Shown: positions 1 through 13,048, counted from the first letter of the stretch. The stretch: 64,000 bases of DNA from Phoronis australis (GCA_002633005.1 NMRA01000035.1:1087253-1151252); one strand, 5' to 3'. Notes: generated by a model not told the origin, from the letters alone. A program made the numbers and translations.

Positions 1-504
1 CATATCTGGAAAAACAAAGTATGCCTTTTGGTTTACGCTTAGGAACAGAGACAATGTAATGCATTGATTTTTATAACGAAACAAAGTGGATTTTTGTGTT
101 TGTTGACGGAAATTGCCGTTAAGTTAGTTTTTGAATATTCATTCCAGCGGTTAACATTTGAGGGAAAAGTAATTGTCTTTCGCTATAGTTTAACTGGAAT
201 TAGTGGGAAGAGAGCATTGAACATAATGTTCGTGATTTTCTTTGTACATATTTACGAGACCGTAGAAATGCTAGAATTTCGATAATATGAGAATTACGTA
301 GCTCGTTTTTCAAAACTTATCTGAAAGCAACCTGCTGTTTGAAACACTTTGTGTTAATAAGTGTATGTTACTCGGTAAGATAAAATGAATTTAGTAAAGC
401 AAAAATCTTGTATGTGAATGTGAAGAAAAATCGCACTGAAATTAAAAGAACGTGATTGATGTTAAATATTTTGGCAATTTATGTTTTGAAGCAAAGGAAA
501 GACT

Positions 505-612
505 GTGGATTGAACAATTCATAGCTCTGAACGTACCCCTTTTTCTTTTTTTTAGTGAAAGGTTCACATTCCCAAAAATTCCAGTCACCCTATTTTTAGG
601 CTGGGTGCAAGC
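505..612. repeat. Dispersed repeat, second copy at about 9818-9915
   Basis: The stretch from the attcata-ctctgaac motif to the ttttaggctgggtgc motif is repeated in diverged form near 9825-9915, with a shared internal run of agt-aaaaggt-cacact-tc-caaaaatt. Both copies lie outside the A/B duplication pairing, so this is an interspersed family of unknown class. Confidence 0.5.
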
Positions 613-1729
613 ATGCTACATTGAGATTTGTTAGCACAGTTGCATTCAGGAATTTTAACATTAGAGGTGGAATTAGGAAGATTTTCGGGAACTCCATGGA
701 CATGTAAAGCATGTAACCAAAATTTAATTGGAAACAAAATGCGTTTTATTTTCGTTTGCACCAGATATAATAGATTAAGAACGGAGTTTCCAAATTAATT
801 ATCCGGAAGCTCTTGCGAGGTTTGATTTGAGCACTAGATTGTTGCAGTAATTGCCTGTAATTACTATCGTGTGTAATCGTTAGGGTGTTAATTAGTATCC
901 AGGTGACTGATAAGCCTAAGAACCTGGGGATGTGTAGCATGCAGAGCTTGCTTGTTTTTGTATTGTATTCTGCGATGCATCCATGTCGCTATAATAAAGA
1001 GTAAACATAATAAGTCCACGGAAACACAAATACATGACATTCATAAATAGTCTCAGTAGCAGATCACGGAGTGATGTCATTCTCTGCTTAAGAGCTTAAT
1101 AATCATGTCAGCGACAGAAGCACACGTATCTGTACATTAACATTTTCAACCAACGTTTGTGAAAAGAAACAATGACTAGAAATATCGCGCATGTGCAAGA
1201 ACTCGTCAAATTAGCGATCGCTAAATAGAATAAGCTCAATATTCATGAACACGTTGGTACGTACGTGTATAGTCAAGCGTGCGATATTCATATGTGGAGG
1301 ATAAAGACAAAACATAATTGTTCCTGGATACAAGTTTTAAAAACAGGCTCTTCGTACCTTTTTCTTCGAAATCTTGAAAGGAATGATGGTTTATAATGAG
1401 AAATTTTGGGCGGCTCTTTTGCTTTACGGTGTGCCCTTTTTGAAAGGTGAGTAAACCCGGTGCAAGTTCGTCCCGAAATTTTCGCGACCACACGCATGCG
1501 CTGCAATTTTCCCGTGAGGTTGTAGGATTGCTACCAGCATAATGAATTTACAAAGATTTTTGAAATGCTCTGTTGGTTTTGGGATAGGGGCTATCGTTTT
1601 TCGATGCGCACGTATATTGTGGTTCCACGTTACTTCTCGTGTCAATATTTTTGTGTAAAACGTGAAAACGTAAGGTAACCATTAGTTCGTTTCGTGTCAT
1701 CATCTTCTCACAGGGGGTGGTGAGTGTCC

Positions 1730-2175
1730 AAATTCGGCCAACTCCTGAAGACTATGTCTCAGACATGGAACATCTGATTCATAGAAACTTTCAGATATTA
1801 TACTTGATGTTCTGTTCTCCAAAACAAATTGTTTCTTAAATGTTCCACTTTAGTAAGAGAAGCCATCAAAAGATGGGATTTTCATGATCTTCATGAAAAA
1901 TCAAAAGTTGCATAAAACGAAAACAAAAGTATTTTCTATATAACTGTCACAGAGTTTTTTTGATCTCACCTTGACCATTTATATCAAACGAAATTTGATC
2001 GTGTTATTGACCGTTGTTTTGCAAACAGTGTACTTTCCGTTTTTGCTAAATTTCACTAAAATGAAATGGTCACATTATGGCAGATTGATAAAAAATAATC
2101 AATCCACTTCTACCGGCTTTCTTCTTTCAAAAAATATGCTTTTCTACAGAGCTAAAATCTATAATTTGGCGGATA
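1730..2175. repeat. Dispersed repeat family R1, copy 1
   Basis: Shares diverged sequence with 13049-13500 (gtccaaatt start, gaaactttcag, ttttcatgat, atgaaaaa, ttatatca, ending gatatttg) and a short piece with 24430-24500. Copies keep their internal order over about 450 bp. The class is unknown; no ORF above noise and no terminal repeats were seen. Confidence 0.5.
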
Positions 2176-4384
2176 TTTGAGTAAATGCGCAGACCTGTCG
2201 ATAAGAGTGTACATAACCTGAAGGAGGACATTTGTGTTCTCTTGTGGTTCGTGTTTTTCCGATTTCAGGCTTCTGTTGCACGTGGACAGGAAACCAATCA
2301 CTGGCACTCTGTGTAGACTATACATATATATACCGTGTGTTATATTTGCATGAGTTTGCCTCGAGTGTCCAAAAGTTTTAACCGCCATCATATTCCTTTA
2401 CTATGAATGGCGTGCTTCAATCATAATGAACGTTGTTGGCTCACGAGGAATATGCAAATACTGGTGCCCGAGGCCCCCCTTTTAGGCCAAACCTGTAAAC
2501 GCAAACTGCCTCTGTTAAAAAAATGTTGATGTTGCGTTGAGTTTTTTTGTTAATATAGCGTTAAATTTCTCAATTAGTTCATGTGAAATAACAGGTGAAC
2601 TGAAGAATAGAGTCTGACATTAATTGTGACTTCATTTAAACAGTTTATTTGAATTTGTTAAAGCATAAACACACCGTCTTATTGTTCCCACCCACTAAAC
2701 CTATTTCACGTGCTCACGTGACAATGCGTGAGATAGAATGGCTCAAAAACTAAACCGGTGACACCTATTTTTTCTTATTTTATAGAAAACACGAGTGACA
2801 CAAAAGCGAAACGATGACAGTATATATTTCTAGTGAGCCAAAAATTAAAATCCGAGGCACTCAAAATACAGAAGAAAACGCTTACTTACGCGGGTGTAAG
2901 ATAATCAGCATACCAGGAAAGATATCTTTTAACATGAAAATTGAAATACCCTTAACTGCTTGGTGTTATTGCCAACCCAGGCAAAATCTCCACGCTTCCA
3001 CAACACCACACAATGTTATTCTGTCTCAGTTTCACTTATCGTCAATCTAGAGTGCCCAGACATTGTCTGTCGATCATCGAAAACGAAGTTTGAGAGCCGG
3101 TGAACGTCTGATTTGTCCTAATTACATGGCTTTATCGATAACGAGCTCTGGCGAGACAAAAGAGAAAACGTTAAAACTACTGTAAAAAGCGCCCTCCGTC
3201 AAAAAGCTAACTTTTGATTTTAGCCCCTTATAAATCTGTCCCTCCTTGAAGCTAAGAGGATTCTTTGAAGTGAAAATAACTTTCAGTTCGTTATTGCTTG
3301 GGATCAGGCTCGATAAGTTGGCTTGGTGTAGCGGGTCATTTTATGTCCCAACCATGATTGGTCTTTAAGAACTGTTCCCAGTTCTTCCTTAGCTTCTAAC
3401 GAGAGTAATTAATAAATTGAAGCCTATAGTAGCCAAAAGATGGTTCCTTTAAGATGTCCAAAGTCGGGTTTTTAATCTTTTCAATTGGTCACGACACGAC
3501 TCCCTATTTCACTGCATTCTTTGAGGTACTAGATCACTCATGAAAAAAGCGCTCCAAGTAAAGTTGTTCCTTTGTATTGCTCAGGCAGAAAAACAAAAAT
3601 CAACACAGGAACAGTGGTTGCATTTAATTATTTCTCTTTTCTTCTACTGTAGTTTACCAATTTTTACCTACGCATTTAGTTTCTGTAGCCGCAATGTCTA
3701 AAGGGAACGGGAAAGAATGTTGCCATGAACAGGCAACGGTTGTGGCCGACACCCACTTGAATCCGCAACCAAAAGAAGTTAATCATGGAAATCCAAGGGA
3801 TATACATGTAGTAAATGTCTGTTCCAATCGGTAAGAAACATTCATAGTTGGGAAATCAGGTGTGGCGCCTAATGTTAAATGGTTAGTTGATTGACAAGCT
3901 ACAGAACGGAACTGGCATTTTCGAAATTTCACCCAAATTTTCCAGAGGGTACCGGTAAACAAGTAGACAAGTGAAGAAATTAGGTGTGGCAATATCGCAT
4001 GGTAAAGCGTGTTTCCGTTTCAGTACCTCAAATTACATTTGTATCCCATGGATTACTTTTCCTGACTCGAGAAAATGTGAGGAAAAATGAAGCTACGAAG
4101 AGTTGTCTGGTCAAGTTTCAATTAAAGTTTCATAATTTTGAACACTGGAAATAAAAATGAACGAATTGGGTGTCAGACGATTTGATGGATCTAGCCGTGC
4201 CTTGTTGAATTATAAGATGGTCACAGCGTGTACCGGTAACAGTATCCGCACAGAGGCGTCTCTTCCCATGAATAATTCAGAAGCATTTGCTTCGTTCTTT
4301 AATTCCATGATGCTAAGTGAACAAATATACAGCAATTAATTATGGAACTAGGCTGAAATACGATCGGCTTTGATGTCGCTTTTG

Positions 4385-4396
4385 AAAACTTTAATA
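4385..4396. other. Unoccupied LINE target site
   Basis: The 12 bases aaaactttaata occur once here. In copy B the same 12 bases flank both ends of a 1757-bp LINE fragment. This is the pre-insertion allele of that site. Confidence 0.85.
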
Positions 4397-5129
4397 ACAG
4401 TGCATTAACTCGAGGCCTTGTAACCAGGCAACATACTTATGTTATTAACTGTTTCAGTATAACGGAACCATTGCTTCGACAAGATTCATGCCTGCCAAGA
4501 TAATTACAAACGACTGCTGGTATACTGTTTATTTTCGTCTGATGACACTCGGTGGGAGCGACGTCGTTCCGAGTATTCAAACAATTTAGTTCTGTGTGTA
4601 CAAACAAAGAAAGACGCAGTCATAACCGCAGGAAAAATAAGAAAAACTGAGGGTTTTCTAATAAGAACAGACATAGTTATCAAAAGTATTTTTTAATCAT
4701 TGAATTAATTTCTCACATAATGTAATCATAGGCAACAACGACGACCATAGCGTTAATAATGGTTGTCGTATACGCGCGTACTGAGGCCCATAAGCCTATG
4801 ATTGTCATATAGATGCATCACAGAATGCAATACAAAAACAAATTGGCTTTTTATGCCATACATCCCCAGCCTCTTGGGCTTATAAGTCACATGATACAAA
4901 TTAACACGTAAGTGGTTATATACAATACATTGTGCTCTTGCGGCAATTTAGAGCTCTAATCAAAAACTTCGCTAGAGCTTCCTATATGTGAAGCTGTTTC
5001 TATATCAAGAATTAGGCGCATACGCCAATATATCAAAAACATAAATAAAATCGAGAATAAAATGTCAAAAAATATTAAGACAGTGAAAAACTGGGAGACG
5101 TTGGAGTGAATTCAATTTTTTAATTGAAT

Positions 5130-5186
5130 ATACTTTTCAAACAAAAATTAATTGTTAAAACAGTTAATTTTTGTTTTGAAAAGTAT
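5130..5186. repeat. AT-rich inverted repeat (hairpin)
   Basis: Arms 5130-5155 and 5161-5186 are complementary (atacttttca ... tgaaaagtat) apart from one unpaired base and one mismatch, with a very short loop. The partner in copy B is at about 31031-31090, where the loop is longer. Confidence 0.6.
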
Positions 5187-6062
5187 AAAAAGTGGATAAA
5201 AACACACGAATATTCTCTAATTCAAAGCATGCACACATGAAATATAATTGAATATGAAGCGCATGCGCCTACATGTGAAAACGCTTTTACAGAATCTCTT
5301 ACAAATCATTACGAACATAAGAGCATGGGCCTAAATACGCGCATGAAGCTAACGATATTTGAAATATTCTGAAGCAGTGGCAATGTAGATGACAGTATGA
5401 AAAATACTTGCTAGAAATTTTAATTGAATTACCGTAGACATTGGATGATCATACACGTCAATACAACTTAGACAGGTTTACTACAAACACGTAGCAATAC
5501 TACGTCATTGAGACAGGTATAATTTCGCTAACCTTAGAAAGAAATCAAACACAAACGTTACTGCTTTTCGATAACAATGCTTGGAGATTTTAGTCGGAGT
5601 CTTAAGTGTGTTTTAAATAAGAAATAAAAGCAGCAACACATGCTAACTATTAGAAACGAATCTGCGAATCTCTGTAGTAGTAAGTAGCCAAATAACCTAA
5701 ACTAATTGATGCTTAACTTAAAATTGAGTTGAAATTTCTTCATCATCAAGATTAATTGCGCGTGCGGCGAATATTATTGAGAAAAGCAAATGTTTTCCTT
5801 ACGTTCGTCATCACTGGACAGCAGAAGCAACAGTATTTGCTACTATTTCGCGGCGGATTGGGTTAACTTCCTTTGGTCCACCAATCATATACCAGTAATT
5901 GGGGTAGAATTTCAAATTAATTCTTGACAAATACAATTTGACATGAGGACTTTAATATCTAGCCGTCAGAAAACAGATAGCACTTGCTTCTTCCAATCCA
6001 ACTGAAGAATTTAGTTCGTGTAGCCCCGTGAACTGGTGTCAGGAACATGGACGTTTCAAGTC

Positions 6063-7268
6063 TTAAACGCTGGATAACGGTCTTCCGCCAGACTTATAAA
6101 CGTTTGGATGGTACTGTTTAAAATATTCCCACAGCTCAACAACGATTTCGCTAATAATTATCTCGTTTGTATTTTTACCAATTATTCTCAAAACCAAAAC
6201 ACCGTCTTGCTGTAGATATCGATCAGCAAAAGCCTTGTATATCCGACTGTCGGCGCTAGTGATTTTATCGGCCAATTTGAGGTGTTTTTTGACGTATCGT
6301 TGCCTAGTTCGACGAAAAAGAGTCATCACCCACGGAACCAATCCGTAGACAGTAAGAATGGACACGGCAACTAGCCAAAACCATAGGCATATGAAAATCT
6401 TCTCGTTAAATAAATTAATCGGTAAAGCACACTGTACAGTATAGAGGTGTGTGTTTTCGCGTCCGCCCATCCGTCGGATGCCAAAGTCGCAAAGAGTGAT
6501 TCGCGGAAATCTACGAGACTCCCCCCAGTCTTCACCGTTGATCAATTTCGCCATTACTTCAATACCGTACGCAGTGTAGTCGGTTCGCAAGAAAACATTC
6601 AAAAGAAATAGTTGAAGAATCAGGTTAACAAGGTAAATAATCTTAATAAACAAGTAAACAGCGACGATTTGATTGCCATAACGTTTGCTACAAAATAAGC
6701 AGAATTTACTGGCTAAAAACGTTCTGAATCGGGCGCAGCGTCCTCTTCTGTATTCAAACTGTCTTGTAAAATATCTATCCATGTGCCTCACCACGTAACG
6801 CACAGTCTGAGTCCGGAGATCTGGATTCATATGCTCAGTGCTTTTCATACTAGTCACAATGCCATTGATGTCGAGTCCTATCCGACTGGTGAAAATTCTC
6901 CACAGAACGTGGGGCATGTAGAAAATGGCAGCCATTGACATCAAAATAAACGGAACCCATTGGTAATAGCTAAGTTCTCTTTTCCGCCTCTCTGGCAATT
7001 CAAGTGGGATGTTCTCCTCCTGAGGCACGTGGTAAGTGTTTGAAATCCAACACACATTGTTCATGTACCTCTCGTGGTTACTGCCACATTGATCGATACA
7101 CCAACAAGAGATGGGATCGCCGACATATTGCTTGGTGCTTACGATGAGAGTAGATAGGAACAAAACACCGAGTGTGTAGCGATGACTGAGGCGATCAAAA
7201 AAGTCGTCGTCGTAGTGTAGTGACGAAAGTTTGGCAACTTCGCCAATGACGTCCAGAAAATTTGTCAT
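6063..7268 (-). CDS. Innexin gap-junction protein, copy A
   Basis: Innexins form intercellular gap-junction channels, or hemichannels, in the invertebrate plasma membrane. The open frame runs to 7349 (428 codons). I place the start at the internal Met at 7268 because it is directly preceded by a splice-acceptor-like TTTCAG, and the protein then begins MTNFLDVIGEVAK...DDDFFDRLSHRYT, the usual innexin N-terminus; 401 aa is a normal family length. Visible in the 428-codon numbering: TM1 about 58-76 ending TKQYVGDPI; first loop cysteines 82, 84, 88 and 100; the signature YYQWVPF at 128-134 starting TM2 (128-150); TM3 about 228-254; second loop with FPRITLCDF and cysteines 287 and 307; TM4 about 312-342; a cytoplasmic tail of about 85 residues. 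The coding part has no intron. It is divergent from the CBM14 gene at 8458. Copy B differs at 8 residues. Which innexin paralogue it is cannot be told. Confidence 0.93.
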   Translation of the reverse strand: MTNFLDVIGEVAKLSSLHYDDDFFDRLSHRYTLGVLFLSTLIVSTKQYVGDPISCWCIDQCGSNHERYMNNVCWISNTYHVPQEENIPLELPERRKRELSYYQWVPFILMSMAAIFYMPHVLWRIFTSRIGLDINGIVTSMKSTEHMNPDLRTQTVRYVVRHMDRYFTRQFEYRRGRCARFRTFLASKFCLFCSKRYGNQIVAVYLFIKIIYLVNLILQLFLLNVFLRTDYTAYGIEVMAKLINGEDWGESRRFPRITLCDFGIRRMGGRENTHLYTVQCALPINLFNEKIFICLWFWLVAVSILTVYGLVPWVMTLFRRTRQRYVKKHLKLADKITSADSRIYKAFADRYLQQDGVLVLRIIGKNTNEIIISEIVVELWEYFKQYHPNVYKSGGRPLSSV

Positions 7269-7349
7269 TCTGAAATGAGAACGCGTCATTGTTGAACAAA
7301 AATCTATGTTATTTCCCACTGTCCAGTGGCTGCAATACTCATCGGACAC

Positions 7350-8457
7350 TGACCAGACGTCTTGACCGATCTCTCGGAAAACATGTTTTTCTTTAACGAG
7401 AAACTACCAACGCTGTCAGTTGAGATAACCGATGGAATCATTAGGAGTGGCCCGTGTGAAAACAAAACGGACAAACGACGCTTGTAAAAACACACGCAAA
7501 ATAACTCACCGAGACTGGGCGTTTATTGTGCGTACATAAAATGAGGAAAATTTCGTTAAAAGTTTAAACTCAAAAGCTACACGAGGCACTTAAATCTACT
7601 TACTCTCAGTCGAAGGACGTTTTTCGAAATGCTCGAATTCGTCCATCTAAGTGAAGGCTTGTTTCAGTGATAACGAGTTTTTGATAATTAACGTCATTTT
7701 GCGAACATATAAATAGACGATGCGCCTGGCAATGTTATTCCATGAGTCATCTAACTCTCAAAATATTTACGCAATCTACTCACCAAGCAATGATGAGTTC
7801 CATCTATTGTGTCTAAGATAACCAAATTTGGAATAAATGACGTAACGATTCATTAGAAAACTTACTGCAACTGCCATAAAAAATTAGACGGACTGAACGC
7901 TGGATAGTAATAAAACTGTCAGTTTACTGTGGTCTGGTCTAACAACAAGTCGAACATCAGAGTGGATTTAATTTGTAACTAGACTGACTCTATTGACATT
8001 TTAATCATTTTCGTCCAAATATTTTTTTTAATATCGCAAAAATATCCTACGCCTAAAAACAGACTTGATAATTTGTCATTTCTCAGTGGAAGTATCTTTC
8101 CTTATCACCGACAAAGCCCTTTTTTCTGCTCACGGATAACGTTTATTTCTGATAGATGGTTATTTTTTGAGAACCATTACTGTATCCGATTCTCAAATGT
8201 TTAAACTGAAGCTATTTGTTTCCAGGTTTAATGTTATCTGAACCCATTACAACGTGACGCCAGATGGTTAAATGTTTTACTGATAATTTTTCGTCGTTTC
8301 AACACTTAAAGTTTTAGCCATGTGTTTTTGCTAATCCAGAAATACGTAAGTATGAGTTTGGTCCAGTATCGTTTCATTTGCTGACTCTTACACGGTTAAC
8401 AACACCCCACTCGCAAACTGTAAGCCGTTAAGCTCCGTTTTATTACTTATTTTTCAG
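7350..8457. other. Divergent intergenic region between innexin and CBM14 gene
   Basis: Contains the presumed 5' UTR and promoter of the innexin and the missing 5' exon(s) of the CBM14 gene. A donor-like GTAAGTATG at about 8347 lies upstream of the CBM14 acceptor, but I could not identify a signal-peptide exon. The right part (from about 8081) aligns to 34924 onward in copy B; the left part falls in B's assembly gap. Confidence 0.5.
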
Positions 8458-9377
8458 ACGTAACTGGTTTCACGTGTCCGGAGCCAAGCGGCATCTTCCG
8501 TAACCCCGAGGACTGTGGGACGTTTTATCAATGCAGTAACAATAATCCGATAAAGAATTGGTGTTCCCATAATACGTATTTCGATGGTAAAACTTGCACT
8601 TGGGACGACACTAAATGCTTCATATCATCAAAGTCGACAACACCTCCGCCAACAACACCAGCAGAGACATTACTTATAACCTCAACAACACCGACAAAGT
8701 CAAGGTTCATGTCGGCAGGGCTGTCGACGTCGTTGATGACACCGACAGCACAACAGTCGTCAAATATGACGTCTACTGAACAGATAACGTCCAAAATGGT
8801 ACCAATAGAGCAAATGACGTCCCCGATGACATCAACAGGGCGGATGACGTCATCGATGCCACTAACTTCACCGATGACTTCATTAAATAGAGGAACTACG
8901 ACGGCTCGCGGTTTGGCAGAAATACTACTGTCGACGCATACGCGTTCAAAGTCAACTATACAAATTACTATCACGAAAACACAAGCAAAGATGACCGAAG
9001 GAAATACGTTTCAGAATAAGTGGATGACTTCTCAAGCACCCTCCAATGATTCAGATCAACGAAATTCCACTAAATACAAAAAACGTATTGAAGCCCTGGA
9101 CGAAATTTTAACAAATTTTAGAGCGAATCATCAAACCGCCGACGCAGCCGGATCAATCGTGTTCGGTTCATTGGCATTGATAATCATCATATCTATGATC
9201 GGGTTTGTCGTGTTGTTAGACAGTGTCTATTTAGTGCGCGAGGTTAGAAGAGCAAAGCGACGTCTAGTGAGTGGATATAGGCGAATACGAAACAAAATAA
9301 GAAAGCGAAACAGTGTGGAAGGTCAGGGATTTAACGAGACAATGCAACATGATTCCACAGTCGTTGAAGAAATTTAA
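8458..9377 (+). CDS. Membrane-anchored chitin-binding (CBM14) mucin-like protein, 3' exon
   Basis: The exon opens after a polypyrimidine-rich acceptor (ttttcag) in phase 1 and ends at a stop at 9375-9377, giving about 306 residues. First comes a CBM14 / peritrophin-A domain with its six cysteines in order: FTCPEP, EDCGTFYQC, NWCSHN, FDGKTCTWDDTKC. Next is a Thr/Ser/Met-rich stalk with degenerate MTS-x repeats, likely O-glycosylated. A single transmembrane segment follows (FGSLALIIIISMIGFVVLL, about residues 238-256), then a strongly basic cytoplasmic tail (REVRRAKRRLVSGYRRIRNK). CBM14 domains bind chitin and related glycans, so this looks like a type I surface protein contacting cuticle, shell matrix or mucus; that role is inference. 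The signal-peptide exon was not found. Copy B has the same exon cut before the membrane segment. Confidence 0.8.
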
Positions 9378-10251
9378 TAATTCACAGGCATCGGAAAGTG
9401 TACAGAATACAGTAGAGGCACAATAGCCGGGTAACGGCTTGGCTCTACGTAGGCAGGGATTGAATTCATACCATTTTTTAATCGAATTGGTTACGCTGAC
9501 GGCAATTTCTGCTTTTTTGACTGAAACTAAACCGCCGTGAGAAATACATCACCCCGAGCCTTCAAATCTCGTGTCTAAGCCTAGTAAGGAGCATCATGCG
9601 ACACGTATTATAAAGATAATTGGCTTGACAGAAAACGCGGTGTTGAACTACATTTAATCATGCGCGCACCCGGGGGGGACTTGGGGGCCTCGAATGAGAC
9701 CAGCCCAGTTTGGCGAAGTGTGCAAAAAGGTTCATCCCCATAGAAACAAAAACTCCGAAAAATGTAGAAAGCGAGACAAAAATCCACTAAAAAGACAGGA
9801 AGTACCAAAATTTGGTGAATGCACAATTCATACCTCTGAACATACCCCATGATTCTTAGTAAAAGGTCCACACTCTCAAAAATTCGAGCCCCACATTCTT
9901 AGGCTGAGTGCGTGTAAGTTTAATTACAATCTGTCCTACAAAGTTCTACCGGTAATTTTTACTTTTCTTCATGAATGATGAAAAACTTATCAGCCACAAA
10001 TATACTTACTTACAGATTGAGTGTTTTTAATTATTGAAATAATCCCTCTTATATCATCTCTCACTTAATATAACAATGATATTAATATTTATAATCATTC
10101 TATTGTACTTGGTCACTTTCGTCTGTACATATCTCATCCTAAAATTATTTATATTTTTTCTTAAACATTTTTCATTTTCAATATTGTATTGTTTTGTATT
10201 CCTTGTTCTTGTTTATTGTTTTAGAGGGTAATAGTCTGATATAACGTGCCG

Positions 10252-10311
10252 GAATTTTGAGAACCATTTTGATGTCAGTTATTCAGTGGAGAAAACTGGT
10301 TCTCAAAATTC
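10252..10311. repeat. Perfect 15-bp inverted repeat
   Basis: Arms GAATTTTGAGAACCA (10252-10266) and its exact complement (10297-10311) with a 30-base spacer. It could be a transposon-derived hairpin; no transcript evidence can be seen. Confidence 0.6.
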
Positions 10312-11429
10312 GGGCAGTGGTAGACAAGCTAAGTCTAACATGTTTTTATCCTCTCTAAATAAGGAATCTTAATCTTACTGTTTTAAAAGGTAAATGTGTT
10401 GTTCTGTGCAACTGAAGGAAGGTACATTTGTATTTTATATAAAGATATTTATTTTTGTTTTTTAACTCATTTTAATCATCTGGTTCTTGTCTCACGAGTG
10501 TGAAACCAGGGATAAAAAGTTTTTGCGGCAAGGGTCGTTACACGAGATCCTGCAACCAACTCTTCTGTCTTAGTGGACGTCATTATTGATTGCAGATTGC
10601 ATGTAAAACCAGGAGCTTGAAGACAAATAATCTATTGTCAACGGTCCAAAGACAAATTGTGTCTTGAAACTGAGTGAGAGGAATGAAGGTGGTGTTTTAT
10701 TGCAATTTTCACCATGTATGATTTTCAAAAATTCAAGGGGACACATCTTTCGGATTCCATTGAATTCGCAGGTACAGTATCANACACACACACACAGTTA
10801 CATGTTTACATAATTGCGCATATATATCAAACAAAACAGCAGGGAATAATAGGTTATCCAGTGCACGTGGAGAAAAAGGGCGCCATTGTGTTGATAGTGT
10901 TGTCCACATGACTGGTTTTGGTTGGAACCCTTCCGGTTCCGTCTTTGATATTGAATGTCATCTTATCAATAAACCAGTTTTAACACTTACGATGCACTGC
11001 CAATTTATCTGGTGGAGAGTAAAAAAGGACAGAAAAGTGACTGCTTTAATACAACTACATGTGATCATCCATGGATGAAAAGAATTCTCGACAAGCAAGG
11101 AAACTTTGGATCCCACGGTTCAACGGGAGCTGCTGAGTACGAATGTTGATAGATTCCTTGATCTCATGTGAGTGCCAATTAGACTCTTTGACAATAATGT
11201 TGACGTACTCCATGGAGACGGAATCGCCGCTCACGATCACGTGTTCACCAAGAGCTGTAGGTGACTTTGGTTAAAATCGTTTTACGAATCTTTTTAATTA
11301 AAATGAAGTGGAAAACATTTCATGTCACTGAACAATGATTTGAGTTTGGACTTGAGCATTTTCGTTGAAGACACTACGAAGTCCGAACACAGTGTTTTTT
11401 AGGTTAAAGAGGCGTTTTTTAAAGGTGAT

Positions 11430-12090
11430 ATATATTTATTGAAGAATACACAGAACATACATGGAAATAATGACAAACCCAGAAATCGCGCAGCATTATA
11501 TCTTGGTTGTAAACAGTAGATAGATGAAAGTAATATACACAGAACTATATACATGAAAGTAATATAAGTATTCAAATATTTAGATATGCTATTACGAACA
11601 TATTAAAAACAAAAAAACATGTACAGATGTGGAAATCAGAAGTAACAATATTGATAAGCGACACATAAAAATTTGAGGAATTCATTGAGAACAAGGTCAA
11701 AGTTAGACCTACTATTTGTAACTTTAGTAGGGATATTATTACAAGAATTGAGAGCATTTACAATTACTTGGTTTTCATTGAGTGCAGGAAAGAGTGAGTT
11801 TCTCGGGTATACGATGAGGGGACATTTGAAGAAAACAGGAGGATAAGATAGATGGTCACCACATTTACAGTTTGGAGAGACATTACTAAAGTTGTGCCTA
11901 AACTTGTCGGAGTTGAGGAAATGACCGCATTGTCGCATTACAGCTGAAAACGCATTTCTGGAATTATTATTGAATGAGATAGACTTTCTAAAGTTTTTAA
12001 CTTTGACCAACACAAAATACACTGTTTTTGTGATGTCATTTAAAATCGGCAATTCTCGCCGTTGTCCACAAGACATTATTGAAATCAAGG
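11430..12090 (-). mobile_element. Decayed non-LTR retrotransposon (LINE) 3' fragment
   Basis: A minus-strand frame of 150 codons (11636-12088) has the C-terminal pattern of LINE ORF2 proteins: a helical stretch, then PNCKCGD...FFKCPLI, the Cys-rich motif that follows the reverse transcriptase. The reverse transcriptase itself is absent, so the copy is 5'-truncated. A related C-terminal motif (CGICCLGE...CRCP) occurs in the LINE at 28539-30295, but the two are not close copies. Confidence 0.6.
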
Positions 12091-13048
12091 CATGACTTGG
12101 TCAGTTAAATGCACTTAAAATACTCTTGTGATTTATAGTGAGTATTAGCTCGGCCAGCGAAGCGTTAGCCTGCGACCACCGGAGTTTTACGCTTTAATTC
12201 GATTCCGCACCGATTCTGATGTCAGAAAATCTCTTTCACATTTGGCATGTGTCCCGTGATTAAGAGAAACCGCAGCTTCGTTTTCAGAAATGAAAAAGAG
12301 ATCTGGTCGGCGAAAATGATAAAGTTAAATACAAAGGAATGTTAAAGATAGATGTAGTCGAATTAAATGACATATAGGTGGTGGAGAGGTGGGATAAATA
12401 AACATAAAAATGAGCATGTAATGGTGTTGACAGCCGGTGAAACTGATCTGAAAGTGACGCTGAAAACCGACACTATCCAAGACAAAACAATACCAAGACA
12501 CAGAACAAACGAATGTTTAACGATGATGTCATCCCCCATGGCCCATGGCATGGATGGCAATGAGAGGACCAGCAAGTGACGTCATGGAGTATGACGAAAC
12601 GACACTTTCAGTGCATATGTGCAGATTAATATATTTAACTGGTGAAATCTAATTTATGTTCGGCATGTGTCCCGTAATGAACATATCTCGCACGTCAACG
12701 AAGCTCCGTTTCCTGAGATAAAATGGAGAGTTGGGTTGGCAAAAATACCCACTTATTTGAAGTAAGTTGTAATTTACTATGACACAAATGAAAATAATAC
12801 AAAAATACAATCTCTGGAAAGATGGACATAGAAAAACCATTACAACAGATGCCCGAGACATCTTGTGCCCAACGATCCAAATGTTCCCAAAGGGGATCAG
12901 CTAAAAAGATCATAAACATATCTAAATAGTGAAATATAATGTCTAGCCGACAATGCCCCTTTACATAAAAACAAAAAATACTAGTTAAACACACTCACGG
13001 TTCTAAAATGCAGTTGTTTATCTATTAAGTTTATGTAGGACCCCAGAA

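Larger units (their letters stand above)
1..3039. other. Intergenic or intronic DNA, no gene recognised
   Basis: AT-rich unique-looking sequence. Open frames here are short (under 90 codons), lack recognisable motifs and are not flanked by convincing splice sites. It includes two dispersed repeats, listed separately. Homology to copy B starts at its right edge. Confidence 0.6.

Noticed and set aside
8528-8974. 148-codon minus-strand frame opposite the CBM14 stalk (and 35398-35796 in copy B)
   Set aside because: Shadow of the repetitive stalk codons; the plus strand carries a recognisable domain, membrane helix and splice acceptor.
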